From positions 66,206,376-66,270,375 of the forward strand of contig OX411307.1 of the NCBI GenBank assembly GCA_948150685.1: a stretch of 64,000 nt of DNA. Direction: 5' to 3'. Below, piece after piece: positions 33,002 to 45,674 of the stretch; positions within the stretch are counted from its first letter, which is position 1, and every line of letters starts with the position of its first letter. Origin of the DNA: Rhaphigaster nebulosa. Lineage: Eukaryota; Arthropoda; Insecta; Hemiptera; Pentatomidae. The notes beneath the pieces are model-generated. The model ran no database searches. It worked only from the letters and a program-made list of their open reading frames with translations, and was not told where the DNA came from. A program made the position numbers and the translations under genes.

Positions 33002-33699
33002 CCTATAAGGAGTAATTTTGAGCAAGTATTATGACTGGACAAGCCACAAGCCTTTTTCTTTTTTTAGGGTGAGAAAGTTTTTTTTTTTTTTAACGATTGC
33101 TAAATGAATGCATTCACAATTTTTAACTGATTAGAAACTGAAAATTATGAATAATAAGCGATAGAACTTATTTTTGATTAAGTACCAACGTTTTAGGCCT
33201 TCATCAGGGCAGCTTGTAGTGTACAGATCGACAGATCACGGACTGATGAATAATTATCATTTATCCTCACACTAAAATTGATAAATTTCATTTATTACAA
33301 AAAATTGTTTTAGCACTTTAAATTTTCAAACTCGTTTTTCTTAAAAGTAAGGTTAGAGCAGTCAGAACGTTGTCAAATCAGAGTAGCGTGATCTAAAACT
33401 AAATTAATATTCCAAAATCAACCATAATTAAAAAGTCTATTGCAAATTCAAGACAGAAAGTATGCCTCAATTGCTTTAATAGATGAATACTTGTGAAAAA
33501 TATACATAGAGAAACTATTAGCTAATCGGACAAGACAAACAAGTTCGCCTTACCTAAATGAAATTGAAGAATTCGGTCCACCACCGAGTTCGCCTTAACG
33601 AGGGACGTCTACACATTGTTTTTGTTATGTATGTCAAAAATGTTGGAGTTCAATTTGGTATGCCTTCTAATTCTCTGCTGTATTCCCCTTCTACTTATA

Positions 33700-34080
33700 T
33701 TTTTTTCAACAGTGACCGCCTAATAGGTACTGGTGAGGTCATCCACGGGGCACTACGCGGTTCTTCATTCCAGCCTTGTTCCAAGAGCTCATCGGGATTC
33801 GACCCGCCCGGATATCGACGCACCCTCTCCCATCCGCGACATCATTGATCACCGTCAGAAGTGAATTTCCTCAGGGCCCAAGACCCCTGCCTGTCATGAG
33901 ACACTGCTCAATTACCTTAATGAACTGAATATAGTGGTTGTAATAGTTGGAGCATCCTTCGCATGCTACCCGATAGCTCTGTAACTCAACAGTGTTGGGT
34001 GACGCGACATACGGCTGGGATTATTGCTATTGTGTTCCACTCCCCCCTCGGCTCGACAAAGGAAATAAGAAACTGTACCC
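33700..34080. repeat. GC-rich island of unknown origin
   Basis: About 380 bases at much higher GC than the surroundings, with CGGGATTCGACCCGCCCGG and GTCATGAGACACTGCTC. It looks like part of an interspersed element (untranslated region of a non-LTR element or a SINE), but no family is recognised and no frame is convincingly coding. Confidence 0.35.
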
Positions 34081-34369
34081 TTTAAAACGATTGAAAGCGA
34101 TTGTTACAACGTAGCAACCATTTTTACCAACGCAAGATGCGCGGAATACATATATCTTTTTACAAAATACTTATTATATTTCGAAATCGATATATGAAAA
34201 GCGAATTGAGAGTGATAAGAATAATTACTGCAGCGACTGAAGTACACCAATTTATAACACAGTATCAACAAAATAATCAATAGATTTATTGCTAAACATA
34301 ATATTTGTGGGATCATAAAAAAAATCTGGTGCGGTGCGCCCATCACACAACTGTCCCGCACCGTCCTAT

Positions 34370-36204
34370 AATAATTATCTTTTTTAATATAATTTTAAAG
34401 AGTTCACATAAACAATACTTGGAATAAACTCAGCAGCATTCACTTCTACACATCTTCTCCCACATAAGTACAATAAAACAGTTTTTTAAACAATTTTAGT
34501 ACAACAATTCTGTAAACTACCTATATATTTTAAGTTTGTCAAGTTGAAAATTAATTTTAAAAGTTTCGGTTTAGTTTCCATGGAAAATTTTGTTTCCATT
34601 AAATAATATAAAAGTAGAAATTATTATTTTAATTTCTACTTTTGTATCGTTACATTACATTATTATAGAGCGTATTATTGACAACAGATTGGCAGATTGG
34701 TGGGAGGAGGTTCGGTCGCATCCGGTTTTATTTTTTGATAATTTAATTACCTTTCATACAATTATATACATAATTTAACATAAAATGCATACTTCTTAAG
34801 TTACGCGCAAATAAAGTATTCTTTTCATCATAACTTTTCTCCCTGCATTTCCTCGGTGATGTACTGAATAAATGAAAAGTTAAAGGGCTTTATGAAGGAT
34901 AATTTAGGTAAGTTTCATCAAGATTGTTAGAGCCGTTTTCGATAAAATTGAAAAATGTGAAAAATCGATTATATAAAGTGTCACTTCCGGTAGGTCGATT
35001 TTGACGAAAAAGTTGCTGTAACATCGCATACACGTGCCTTCCTTAATATGTAATTTCAGTATCGTACGACTTTTCGTTTTTGAGCTAGACTATTCACATA
35101 CACACAGACACACAGACCAACTTTTAAAAATAAAAGTTGCAGTTATTTATTTAAAATATTACTGTTACCACGTCATGGATCTAGATTTTGATATAATAAA
35201 TGGACGTGCACTTCCCTATTAGAATCAATGTAAATCCCAATTGTAAAGTTGGGACACACAAAAGACAGGAAGAAAATGTATTTTTGAAATTATATGGAAA
35301 GATTGGCGAAACATATGAAAATTATAGATTTGCAAGTATCAACTACTCCATCTCTTAACTTAGCAGCCATGTTAGCATCTACAAGAAATAATAGGTCAAA
35401 ATAACAAAACTAACCTATATGGTTGCAAGCGCACTTTTTCGATTGCCATATTAGCAGTTGTTTTAAAAGAATCATTTTATAATTATGATTTTTCTAATGA
35501 ACTAGATTTTCATATTTAATTTTCCTTGAATGCAGCTTGAACAGTTAACAAATTTAATTGTCTTATCAGCCCATTATAAAGGCGGAACACTTTCAAATAC
35601 GCTGAGAAGTGCAACAACCCCTCCGACATTCGTCCAAATCCAAATCCGCAAAATCAACCATAACACAATCCTCCCGATTGCGTAGATGAGAAGATTGTAT
35701 TAAATCTGGAGTTATGTGTGAACAAAAAAGGAGTCTTATTCATTAGTAAAAAAATATAATTAAAAATAAAATATTATTACCTAATTATCATATTATGGCT
35801 TATCATTGCTACCTATTTATTATTAATACTCATATTATTATTACTTATTATTGCTAAAAGTACTATTGCAGATCAAACTTTAACTCTAAATGTAAACACA
35901 GAAATTGAAATAACATTTGGCAAAAAAACATATTAAAATTGGGAAAATATAAATTTCATAAAAATAGAAATAACTAATAAGTACTATAAATCTAGGACCT
36001 TGAAACGTGTACTTCCGTTGAAAACTCGGGTTCGAAATATTTAACAATCGCAATACCTTCCCTTACTGAATATTTCATACATACGTAAGTGATAGTAAAA
36101 TTGCATAATTAAGATGTGAATCTCGATAATGATATAAAATATAATTTTTTGTACTAGTATACCTATATATCAGTAAAGATATTTTTAAACAATTATTTAT
36201 TTGG

Positions 36205-36293
<89 letters not shown>

Positions 36294-37188
36294 TATATAT
36301 TTTTTTTTTGTTAAAGCTTTTTACCTTTATATACCTTACAAATTATGTTTTAACTTAGGAACAATATATAACATTCAAATAATTATTAATACCAAAATTA
36401 TTTATAGAGCGTTGATACCATACATTTTTTATTGAACCTCTTTGACTAATATATGGAGGCAAGGGTAGCATATAAGAAATTTTATCATCGAAAACAGTAT
36501 TGAATATTAAAGGAAAATCTATTGTTTCTTCATGTTTTACTTTGTACATTTCTGTTTCAAGGAGAAAATTCAAACCGAACTTTTCAGAGTGGCGCCAATG
36601 AATAAATTTTCTCTAATATAACCTTTTGGATACAGTTTTCCGAGAGAGTTCTTTTATAAACTTCTGATTTCTCATATAACTTTCACTCGAAAAGCTTCGA
36701 CGTTGTTAACCATTTTCTCTGCGGGAAGAAAATTCCCTTTGAGTTTGATATGTAGTGGATTTTATTTTTTCCTGAAAGTAGCTTTTACAACGGGAAAAAA
36801 TTATTATATTAATGGTCGTCAATTTCAGACCTAGTGGTGGAATTTGGTTGTATAAATTTGTCTACATTTTTCCAATGTGGTGATTTATTACACAGGGCAA
36901 GAGTGATTTTGCAGAGCAGGGTTCCAGAGTCGATTTTGGACAATGCCAGTCTTCTAAGCACGTGAAAAATATCAGATTTTTCGAATTGACTCCATTTTTT
37001 TTAAATATAGGCTTATACTCAAAGAAAAACGAACGTTTTTTTTTTTTTTTTTTTTGGGGGGCGTTTGCAAGCTTAATTTTGCCGCCTCTTCTATCATCCA
37101 CACTCCAATAAGTGAACAGTTTTATAACGGTACTTTAGATAATATATTTCGAAATAAATATCATCTCATAAAATTAACTCATTTTTTA
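34370..37188. other. AT-rich DNA, nothing assigned
   Basis: Contains a 90-base TA tract (36209-36300). A minus-strand frame at 36355-36615 stays open for about 87 codons without a known motif. Confidence 0.4.
36209..36300. repeat. (TA)n microsatellite
   Basis: The longest TA array in the window, with one CACA interruption near its right end. Confidence 0.95.
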
Positions 37189-37573
37189 ATTAGGGATTGA
37201 TATATTATTTGCCACTTCTATAAATTTGTTTTATTGAAAACTAGTTTCGAATGTTATACATTCATCCTCAGTTCTAAAAACACACAAAAAATTCAAAAAT
37301 AAGCAATTCAAAATATAGTTTGGTATTATTATACATATTAAATTAGATGTAATATAAATCAGTATTATAAAACATTTATGAATTATGAATTTAATTAAGA
37401 CAAGAAATCAAATACGTGTTGGTACTCACCAAGGTTTAAATGGATTATATCAAACAGAAAAGTTTGTACTGGTTTCTTCTCGCACTGTACTAACAATGAA
37501 CGAAAGGTAGGTAGGATGTTCTTAGGTAAACGGTTTAAGGGTCAGGGTTTTTCCAGTAATGCCGGTGAGTAAT
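37189..37573 (-). mobile_element. Penelope-like 3' end (copy c)
   Basis: Minus-strand orientation: the last codons of the PLE ORF (HRHYWKNPDP then TAA, near 37540-37570), a roughly 300-base 3' region, the hammerhead-like motif and the family terminus (TATCAATCCCTAATTA). Upstream coding sequence is missing. The segment is fused to a non-LTR 3' end at 37574 exactly as in the copy at 44.45 kb. Confidence 0.75.
37233..37280 (-). ncRNA. Hammerhead-ribozyme-like motif, PLE copy c
   Basis: Minus strand CTGAGGA, six-base-pair stem II (GAATGT/ACATTC, loop ATA), GAAA, CTAG, predicted GTT cleavage triplet, then TTC pairing with GAA of stem I. One of the most complete copies. Confidence 0.65.
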
Positions 37574-37941
37574 AGTTTCATTTAACTCATTTTTTGACTG
37601 AATTAAGGTCGAAACTACAACAAGCAGAAACAAATATTATTTACTCAAGACAAGAAGATTATCGTTTCAGATTAAAACATTTTCTAGCAAAACGCTCTAT
37701 ACTTCAAATTTATTTCTATTTGAACTATATGACTATAATCATACGGAGCTGGCCCGCTTTTTTTAATCTTATTTCAAAATCGATTTCTGATAATCTTCCT
37801 AAGCGCCTGAAAAAAAGACGACCCCGAGACCTTCTCAGTAAGTCTCGCATATATCATATTAATCTGACGCAGAATATTTATTTCAGACATCTTATATACA
37901 GTTGTGAACTTTATAATATATTAAATTCAAAAATAAACTAA
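37574..37941 (+). pseudogene. Jockey-like non-LTR 3' end
   Basis: The frame ends with SDNLPKRLKKRRPRDLLSKS (about 37782-37850), matching the terminal basic motif of the Jockey element at 62.0 kb (DNPPRRLKRRRPGDLL). The sequence following also resembles that element's 3' end (ACAGTTGTGAACTTTATAAT). The preceding 60 codons are open but not recognisable as reverse transcriptase. It is a 5'-truncated fragment fused to PLE copy c; the same junction recurs at 44834-45190. Confidence 0.55.
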
Positions 37942-38757
37942 TACATGCAAACATAAAATTTATTATTTACTGATTTATCTCTCTCTGTTTATGTTATGTA
38001 TAAAACTTTGTGTTTTGTTTTTAGCTTCGAGGAGGAAATATATCGAAGTAAACACAATATCCATTACTTCGTTAAGCAGAGTTGATATGAAGATAAAAAA
38101 TACGGTCTAATATTTCAGTACACTGTTTATGAAAAGAGCAGGCGCCTAAACATTTACTAAAAATAAGTTCGAAGTTAGCAGCATTTGAAATAGATGATGG
38201 TACTTGCTATGCTTTGTTTATTTTTTTTTTTTCTGAAACAGTATTACTGAGCACTGCTAGGAAATAATAGATAAACTAAAAAAAATATTAATTTGAAATA
38301 GGAATACACATTTGAGTCATATTTTTTTAAATTTAATTTAAGAGTGTATGTTTTACGATATAGCGGAATGATTTATGCTTTAAGGAATAACCTCCAATAA
38401 TAAGATATTATGGAAAAAAATTTAAAAACTTTTGCAGGTTTATTAACAGTCCTAGGGAACCGAGGCATGCTGGGAAATTATTTTATTTAGTTATAAAAAA
38501 ACAACAATAGCTTTATGCTATAGTCATGCATGCACTTTGCAATAATTTCATTACTTTATTAAACCAACGACAATATTAATACAATGAATATATCAAAATA
38601 TTACACCAAATTTATAAGATGCTGAAAGTAATATGAAGACAAATACGATTTATTCATCAGAACATAAGTAATACATCCCATATTGATAGGGTAGGGAGAA
38701 TATATTGATTTCAATATTTTTTTTTTTGTATTATAAATAACATTTTTCCTATTTTAG
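37942..38757. other. No gene assigned
   Basis: A strong splice-acceptor-like site (TGTTTTGTTTTTAG, ends 38026) precedes 18 open codons; no gene model could be built. Confidence 0.3.
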
Positions 38758-38939
38758 AGGATTTAGCAAATCGATTTCTGGGGACCGAAAAACCTTATTC
38801 TAAAATAGTGTTCGAGAGAGATTCAAAATCTATTTTTCAGAAACAACACACAAAATTTGCTCGTATTAGTGTGTGGGATTTACCAATAGTTAAAGTTGAG
38901 ACAGCTTATAATGTAGGAATTCCAACATCATTCCGTTGA
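38758..38939 (+). CDS. Possible terminal exon, unknown protein
   Basis: A good acceptor (TTTTTCCTATTTTAG) precedes 59 open codons (DLANRFLGTEKPYSKIVFER and onward) with local GC higher than the flanks, ending TGA at 38937-38939 with an AATAAA about 65 bases later. No family and no upstream partner exon recognised. Such a frame could occur by chance. Confidence 0.22.
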
Positions 38940-39150
38940 CTGAAGCCCAGAGTAATACAAGATATTCTGTTGTGAAGTATATTATTACTTTATCAGTATA
39001 TAAATAAATCATTTATATTATTTATTAGTATTATTATTGATATTATTTATTTATTTTATTTCTTTTTATATTCTTTGTTTTTTTAAAAATTAATTTATCT
39101 TATTTTAAAAGTATATTTATTTTATTTTTCTCATATTTCATTTATTTATC
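38940..39150. other. AT-rich spacer
   Basis: T- and A-rich words only; leads into the TTC-repeat tail of the following RT fragment. Confidence 0.4.
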
Positions 39151-39399
39151 TTTTTCTTCTTCTTCTTCTTCGTCTTTCGCTTCTCACTTTTGTGCCTCTA
39201 AGCGTAGGGGAGTGCATAGCCACGAACTACACTCCTCTCTGTTCCTGGCCCGACAGAGATCTTTGCCTCTTACTCTGCAAAGTCTATCGATGAATTCCAG
39301 ATACGACACTCTTGGGCGTCCTCGAGGCCTTCTGCCATCCGGAGCGTAGTCCATCGTCTTCAATGGGTGTTTCTTCGTCTTACAATAGTATATTTTCAA
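39151..39399 (-). pseudogene. Non-LTR reverse transcriptase 3' end with (GAA)n tail
   Basis: Minus strand. The frame reads HPLKTMDYAPDGRRPRGRPR, then LEFIDRLC and CRARNREECSSWL, ending at 39184. The GRRPRGRPR motif and the following W/L-rich tail are the C-terminus of RTE-like reverse transcriptases. A GAA run (TTC at 39151-39180 on the plus strand) follows the stop within about 10 bases, as expected for a repeat-tailed non-LTR 3' end. Only about 65 codons survive. Confidence 0.7.
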
Positions 39400-39623
39400 T
39401 TTTTCACTTTATCATTATAATTGCATTATCTGTTCTATTTAATTTAGTATTATAGTTTATTTATGAATTTTATCAATTTAAAATTATTCCAAAATTATAA
39501 ACAATATGCGTTGTTAGAGATATCTCTTGCACAAGACTATATCCCTCCTTTTTTAATTGTTCAAAATATTTGTAACTATTAAGAAACATATGTAAGGCTT
39601 TTCCAAGACGATCTGAAAATAAA

Positions 39624-39667
<44 letters not shown>

Positions 39668-42329
39668 AAATGTGTGGGATTAATACGAGGATGATAAAAG
39701 TTTAAAACTTTTTATACAATTTTATTAACATTTCTTTTTAGATATAATCGAAAAATCCTTTGACATTTTAGGTCATATATCTCTGTCAGTGTGCCTGTGC
39801 CACGATTATTTCTTGGACAGGTAGACCGATTTTGTTGATTTTTTTTTTTGGTTTGTTGGGATTCGACCTCCGATGCCTATGCGCTAATAAGCGGGCACCC
39901 CCGCTTATTTCGCAATAGCTGAAAAACGTGTTTTTCTATAGAACATTCTGCCAAAACGGCTCTAAAGATTTAGACGAAACTTGCCTTCAGAGTTCTCCTT
40001 AAAGCCACTTAACTAGCCACGTATACAGTACATCCCCGACAAAATACACCAAAAAAAGTAATGGTGAAAAGAAAACTTCATTAGCGCATAACACTACAAG
40101 TATAAATTTTATGGTAAATTATGATCACATACATTAACAAAAGCAGCCTGCCTTTATTTTTAAAGATTGGATTCTGTCGCCATGTTTTTACTTTCCTTCC
40201 GCTACTAGGTAAGGAGAGTATTGTAATCGGGTGAAATTTTTAGGTATCCGGTTTTTAAACAATCTTTACGTTTCAGAGTCTCCTTTAGTCCAAAAGAAAC
40301 AACATATTTGGGGCCATTGATCTGTACGAATATTAAAATAACAATATTCGAATTTAATGCAGATAATTTTAATATATAATCAAATGTCTCTCTCTCTCTC
40401 AAAAAAAAACAAAAAAACATATACAATTGTTTTTCAAGTTACAAATATCTTTGGCACATAAAGTCATTACTTACGGAGTCGTTAAAATCACTTATGGAAT
40501 AGAGAAATATTACATTGTGTAATTAAAAAAAAAATCTAAACACATCGCAATGATACTCATCTCAAAAAAAAATTTAGCGAGATTCATTCTTGTTCTTATT
40601 CATCTAGCTATTTTTTTTTTTTTTTTTGAGATGGGTTGGCATGATAATAATCGTACCCCATTGTATCACATTGATGATCAACAAATACAGCAATCTAAAA
40701 TTGAATACTGTATAGCAGAGAAATGTAATATTTGAAAAATTCCTATGTATTATATATGAATGAATATCACTCATTGACGACCGACTGCCAGAGGTAACTC
40801 CCAGGTAGATGGCCATGTCAATTATACCGTCGTTAGGAATAATCAATAAAATTATGCAAATGTAATAATTAACATCGGAACGGGTCAGAATTTCCGATGT
40901 GGCAACTTCCATTGAGCAAAACGAATTAGAGTTTTCTTCGTTACTGTTTTCCTGATTTTTATTCCCTCTTTTTTTTTTTTTTTCTATCCCTCTTTTTTTT
41001 TTTCCTGTTCAGTGGACACAGGTTGACATGCAGGTTAGGTAGGAAGGAAGGAAAATTCTAACTTCATTTTAAACTGTGACATAGGGAATATCGTGTCGTA
41101 ATAAGATTAAACGCGGGCGATTTCCAATGGGGGCTTTCTTGAAAATGTATGTAAATTATTCTCAGTCCAATCGGGGTTTGAATATAGCAATGAAATAAGA
41201 GCTATCTACAAAATGGAATTCAAACTTCAAATTAGGGCCAAAAATTATAATTATAATTTGAAAAATTCTAAATTAGGCGTCTGCTATATAGATAGCATCG
41301 GATCAACCTCTGATCACAGTTCGGTACTAAAAATACTTGGGATTAAAAATAAAATCGAGTTCAAGACAAGTTTGTGGATAATATTTGATTTCAATATTTC
41401 TGATTTACGATTATATTTTTTTTTAATCAAGGTTGTTTTTTTTATTACTCTTGAAAAATTTCTTTCCCCGGTTTCGAAACCAATCGCATTATTTTAGTAG
41501 ATATTGTGACTTACGCTGCAATATTTTTTCCCATTCTCATAATTTGTTAAATGATAACAACAAAAGTTTATCTTTTGTATTGAGAAGGAAAATGAATTCT
41601 CTGTTTTCAGGTGCATAACTAAATGTAGCAGAGTGACCCTCGTGGAAGCATTGAACAATCTGTAAGTGTAGTTGTGAAGGGGCATTAGGTAATTCCTTTT
41701 TTTTTGCCTTTTTTTTTTTTTTGTTCCCTAAGTCTTAAATTACCACAGCAGCCCTCACCATACCCTAGGACTCCCCCCGAATGCTTACGACGACCAAAGT
41801 ATTCTGGCAATTAGACAAAACCCCTAATTCCAGGAGCTGGGTCTAATTTTTATTTTTCCACCCTTTTAACCTAGTATAGGTGCTTTAGGGAAGAGTTGGG
41901 GAGGTTGGGTGGGGGGCTCTTTTGCATTTTTACTCCACCATCCACAACTTCTCTTTCTCCACTAATTACAGGGTCCGATCCTCTTCCACTTCTTTCGAGT
42001 TCTAGTGCCACTTCTACTTTACTGATATTTTTTTTCTCATCTTTTATGTATATATTTTTCTTTCTTATTGCACACTGAAGTACACCTTTATAGAATAAAA
42101 ATCTCATGAATGCAATTATTGGCTGAATACTTTTGATAGGGTATTTTTTTTTTTTTCTGCAGTACTTCCAACAAAGATTATGATTTCAGTTGAAGGTATT
42201 GAACTTTATAATATTAAAATATCATAGGAAGATAGTATGGCTTAGCGGAACCTAAACTACCCAAGAGGGCTCATTATCACATTGTTTTATTATTGTCCGT
42301 AGAACTTAAATTGATTTAATCAGATTTTA
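39400..42329. other. No gene recognised
   Basis: Contains a TA tract (39627-39665). The frames at 40550-40912 and 41213-41497 lack motifs. Homopolymer T runs are frequent at 40970-41010 and 41700-41725. Confidence 0.45.
39627..39665. repeat. (TA)n microsatellite
   Basis: Short pure TA run. Confidence 0.95.
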
Positions 42330-42470
42330 AGGTACCATCTACGCTTCGGTCTGCCACATCCAGGGCCTCCTTTAGATGAGCGTTCTTTATCTTGATTGTG
42401 GTTCCTTCTTCATTCCACCCATTTCAAATGGGTTCACTGCAGTTTCGTGTAGCTGTCTTCATTTTCCAGA
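42330..42470 (-). pseudogene. Possible RT C-terminal remnant
   Basis: Minus strand reads NQDKERSSKGGPGCGRPKRRW with several stops around it. The GRPKRRW word matches the C-terminal signature of the RTE fragment at 0.95 kb (GRPKRRWED). Short and degraded; may be coincidence. Confidence 0.3.
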
Positions 42471-44449
42471 TGACTCACTTTTCTTTGGGCCGTATATTTT
42501 ATCTAATAACACAATTAATTAGTAGCAGAAAGTGTTTTCTTTACCTCATGTAGCTTATAAAGCGTTAGTTCTCTAAGAATCGGAGAAACATTCTTACTGC
42601 ATCGTCGTGGCCCAGCTATCTCACGCAATTTTCCGTTTGATTAACTGCTGTTATAGATAGTTGAGAATTTGTACCGATTCTCCAATCGTCATAGCTGCGA
42701 AAAAGGTTCAGATGTTTCGGAATATCTTCTTGTGATATACTGCGGCTTGTTTCTGCTTACAGTTTTAACATACAGGCCGAAACTGAAGAAATATGTTTAT
42801 GGGAAGTTGAAGGTAAGATGACTTATACGTCACCGCTTTCACCACAATTCTAGATGAGTGAAAATGCTAGAAAAAAATTAAATTTAATATTAGCATCTAT
42901 ACCATATTTCGAAATTTGAAGATTTATTCACAAGGCTATTCTTTAAGACCTAGTAGAATTGAAATAAATGCACATCCTTCTAATGAATGCTCTACAGAGA
43001 AAGTATATTTACTTCCTACTGCCATGATGTTTTCAAGATATTCGCAAACATATTCAAATATAGACCACTCATTTTAATTACAATAATTAAAGAAAAAAAA
43101 AAACGCCATTATTAAGTTCATTCAATACTCATTCATGTAGCATCAGGAATGGATGAAATATATTTCTAAGGGCGAACAAATCAACTTATGGACTTTGGAA
43201 ACTCAAGAAGGGCAGCGGTTGAAAGATATGCTGATGAGTAGGATCGGCAAACAATAAACCAATCAAATCAATATATACAATTTAAAATTTGGTTCCGTTT
43301 ATATACGAGTCGTGTTAGGATTTGAATAAAAGATATGTTCAAGGGAGCGGAGACAGAGGAACAAATCTTGCTCTGATTACACCAGCCCCGAGTCATATGG
43401 CCTCCGCATATTTATCGCCAATTCTTCATTTGTCCTCAACTGCGTCCCATTTCTTTTTTTCAAATTCAGAAATGTAAAAATATTCGCGATGTGCCATTTG
43501 GTCAGAAATGATTGAATGGCGCTTTCAGAATTCGATACGGATGGACATGATTGGAATTTTGGTCGCCGCAGTTAATTCTAAAGTTCTGGAATGTTTCAAG
43601 AGATTGATCAATTTACACATGTTATAAAATTGATCATACAAGTTCATTAAGCATTGTTGAAAAGGTTAAAGTAAAACACGAAAGTCGTATTCACAATGTT
43701 GGCAACTTGTACAATGAACGGACGTATTTGGAATCGCGTCCAATCGGATTCGAAATCGAATTATGCGTTCTGACAATGTCTATCACAGAGCGCTCTGTTC
43801 AAAGGACGACGCAATACCAACATCCTGATGAACTGACGGAAAGGTAAAGCGCGGATGACATGGACATGTCTGACCCTACACCTAGCATCGAAATCCGAAG
43901 CTGACTGAGCGATTGGAGTAGATGCCTCACGAGGATTGGTCGGTGGTGAGTACTTTTTTTCTATATTTTATCCCCGCCAACTGGCGGATATGACACAGAA
44001 TACACCGGGATCGGGAGAACGCCATTTCCTTTATATTTATTCCCACACAGCCTTATAAATCACCGCCAGCCGCCCATAAAACATTGTTTTGCCCTATCAA
44101 TTACAGCCTCGTTCAAAGCTACCAAAACTCCCAACTCACCATCGATCTCCAACGGTTTTTAAAAGAATAAAAAGTGTTGGCGGATCCCTGATATCGTCGG
44201 GATTCAACTTCCAAACGAGAATTACGGAAAGCTATAAAAGTTTCTGAAAAGTTTAAATTTGACATAATCTGTACATTTTTGGGAATAAGACTGATTGATC
44301 TTGATATCTAATTATGATAAAAAATTTACTTGAATTGTCATACGGGTGTATTTTACATGCAACCCCTTAGAACAGGATCCTTTCTGTTATAACCTGGGGG
44401 CACATTTATAGGCTATTAGTCAGGCACTGGGCACAACCTTTGTTTTTTG
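42471..44449. other. No gene recognised
   Basis: GC is higher than average at 43.3-44.2 kb. A plus-strand frame at 43606-43850 is open for about 80 codons (ERTYLESRPIGFEIEL) and a donor-like GGTGGTGAGTA lies at 43945, but no gene model could be supported. Confidence 0.35.
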
Positions 44450-44492
44450 TTAGGGATTGATAAATTATTTGCCACTTCTATAAATTTGTTTT

Positions 44493-44540
44493 ATTGAAAA
44501 CTAGTTTCGAATGTTATACATTCATCTTCAGTTCTAAAAA
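44493..44540 (-). ncRNA. Hammerhead-ribozyme-like motif, PLE copy d
   Basis: Same as copy c, but with CTGAAGA in the core. All invariant core bases and stem II pairs are present. Confidence 0.65.
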
Positions 44541-45342
44541 CACACAAAAAATTCAAAAATAAGCAATTAAAAATATAGTTTGGTATTATTATACATATTA
44601 AATTGGATGTAATATAAATCAGTATTATAAAACATTTATGAATTATGAATTTAATTAAGACAAGAAATCAAATACATGTTGGTACTCACCGAGGTTTAAA
44701 TGTATTATATCAAACAGAAAATTTTGAACTGGTTTCTTCTCGCATTGAACTTACAATAAAAGAAAGGTAGGTAGGATGTTTATAGGTAAACGGTTTAAGG
44801 GTCAGGGTTTTTCCAGTAATGCCGGTGAGTAATAGTTTCATTTAACTCATTTTTTGACTGAATTAATGTCGAAACTATAACAAGCAGAAACAAATATTAT
44901 TTACTCAAGACAAGAAAATTATCGTTTCAGATTAAAACATTTTCTAGCAAAACGCTCTATACTTCAAATTTATTTCTATATGACCTATTTGACTATAATC
45001 ATACGGAGCTGACCCGCTTTTTTTAATCTTATTTCAAAATCGATTTCTGATAATCTTCTAAGGCGCCTGAAAAAAAAAAAAATACGACCCCGAGACCTTT
45101 TCAATAAGTCTCGGATACATCATATTAATCTGACGCAGAATATTTATTTGTGACATCTTATATACAGTTGTGAACGTTATAATATATTATTTAAGAATTT
45201 AATTAAGACAAGAAATCAAATACATGCTGGTGCTCACAAAGGTTTAAATGGATTATATCAAACAGAAAAGTTTGTACTGGTTTCTTCTCGCATTGAACTT
45301 ACCATAAAAGAAAGGTAGGTAGGATGTTTTTAGGTAAACGGC

Positions 45343-45495
45343 TTAAGGGTCGTGGTTTTTCCAGTAATGTCGGTAAGTAATTGGTTTTTCTGTTATAGAT
45401 GGGAGTAAATTTAAGATTGGACTATTGGAGATATTTATTTGGTAATTTAAGGAATAATCTAGATTGGATTTGAAGGATTTTATTATTTCAAGTGC

Positions 45496-45499
<4 letters not shown>
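45343..45499 (-). pseudogene. PLE ORF C-terminus (copy d)
   Basis: Minus strand, open from the TA tract: YEALEIIKSFKSN, SPILNLLPSITEKP and YRHYWKNHDP, ending TAA at 45343-45345. It aligns with the plus-strand C-terminus in copy e. The codons just before YEAL consist of ATATAT, and the tract has expanded from that point. About 52 codons. Confidence 0.65.

Positions 45500-45550
<51 letters not shown>
45500..45550. repeat. (TA)n microsatellite within PLE coding remnant
   Basis: Occupies the position of a short ATATAT in the unexpanded copy at 49.72 kb. Confidence 0.95.
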
Positions 45551-45553
<3 letters not shown>

Positions 45554-45638
45554 ATTTGAAGCTGTTTCCAACGTGATGCATTAATTTAACTCCTGAGTCT
45601 TTGATGGATTTATGTTTTTTTCAACATTTTACAGCCTC

Positions 45639-45642
<4 letters not shown>

Positions 45643-45671
<29 letters not shown>
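45643..45671. repeat. (TA)n microsatellite within PLE coding remnant
   Basis: Second TA run, followed directly by the plus-strand PLE scrap GAAGCACTTGGAATAAT. Confidence 0.95.

Positions 45672-45674
<3 letters not shown>

Larger units (their letters stand above)
32509..34369. other. Region bounded by related inverted GC-rich motifs
   Basis: Plus-strand CTAGGACGGT with GGTGCGGGACGG (32509-32536) is matched in inverse orientation by GTCCCGCACCGTCCTA (34352-34367). They may be degraded termini of a 1.9-kb DNA transposon. The segment between holds a double palindrome, a PLE-like signature and a GC-rich island rather than a transposase. Confidence 0.3.

Noticed and set aside
36355..36615. Minus-strand frame of about 87 codons (HWRHSEKFGLNFLLETEMYK and onward)
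   Set aside because: Protein-like in appearance, but no recognised family, splice sites or neighbours; kept out of the gene list.
39835..39900. Box-B-like GGTCGAATCCC on the minus strand near a GCGCTAATAAGCG stem
   Set aside because: No box A at a suitable distance and no cloverleaf.
43606..43850. 80-codon plus-strand frame near a donor-like site
   Set aside because: No recognisable domain, no acceptor or partner exon.
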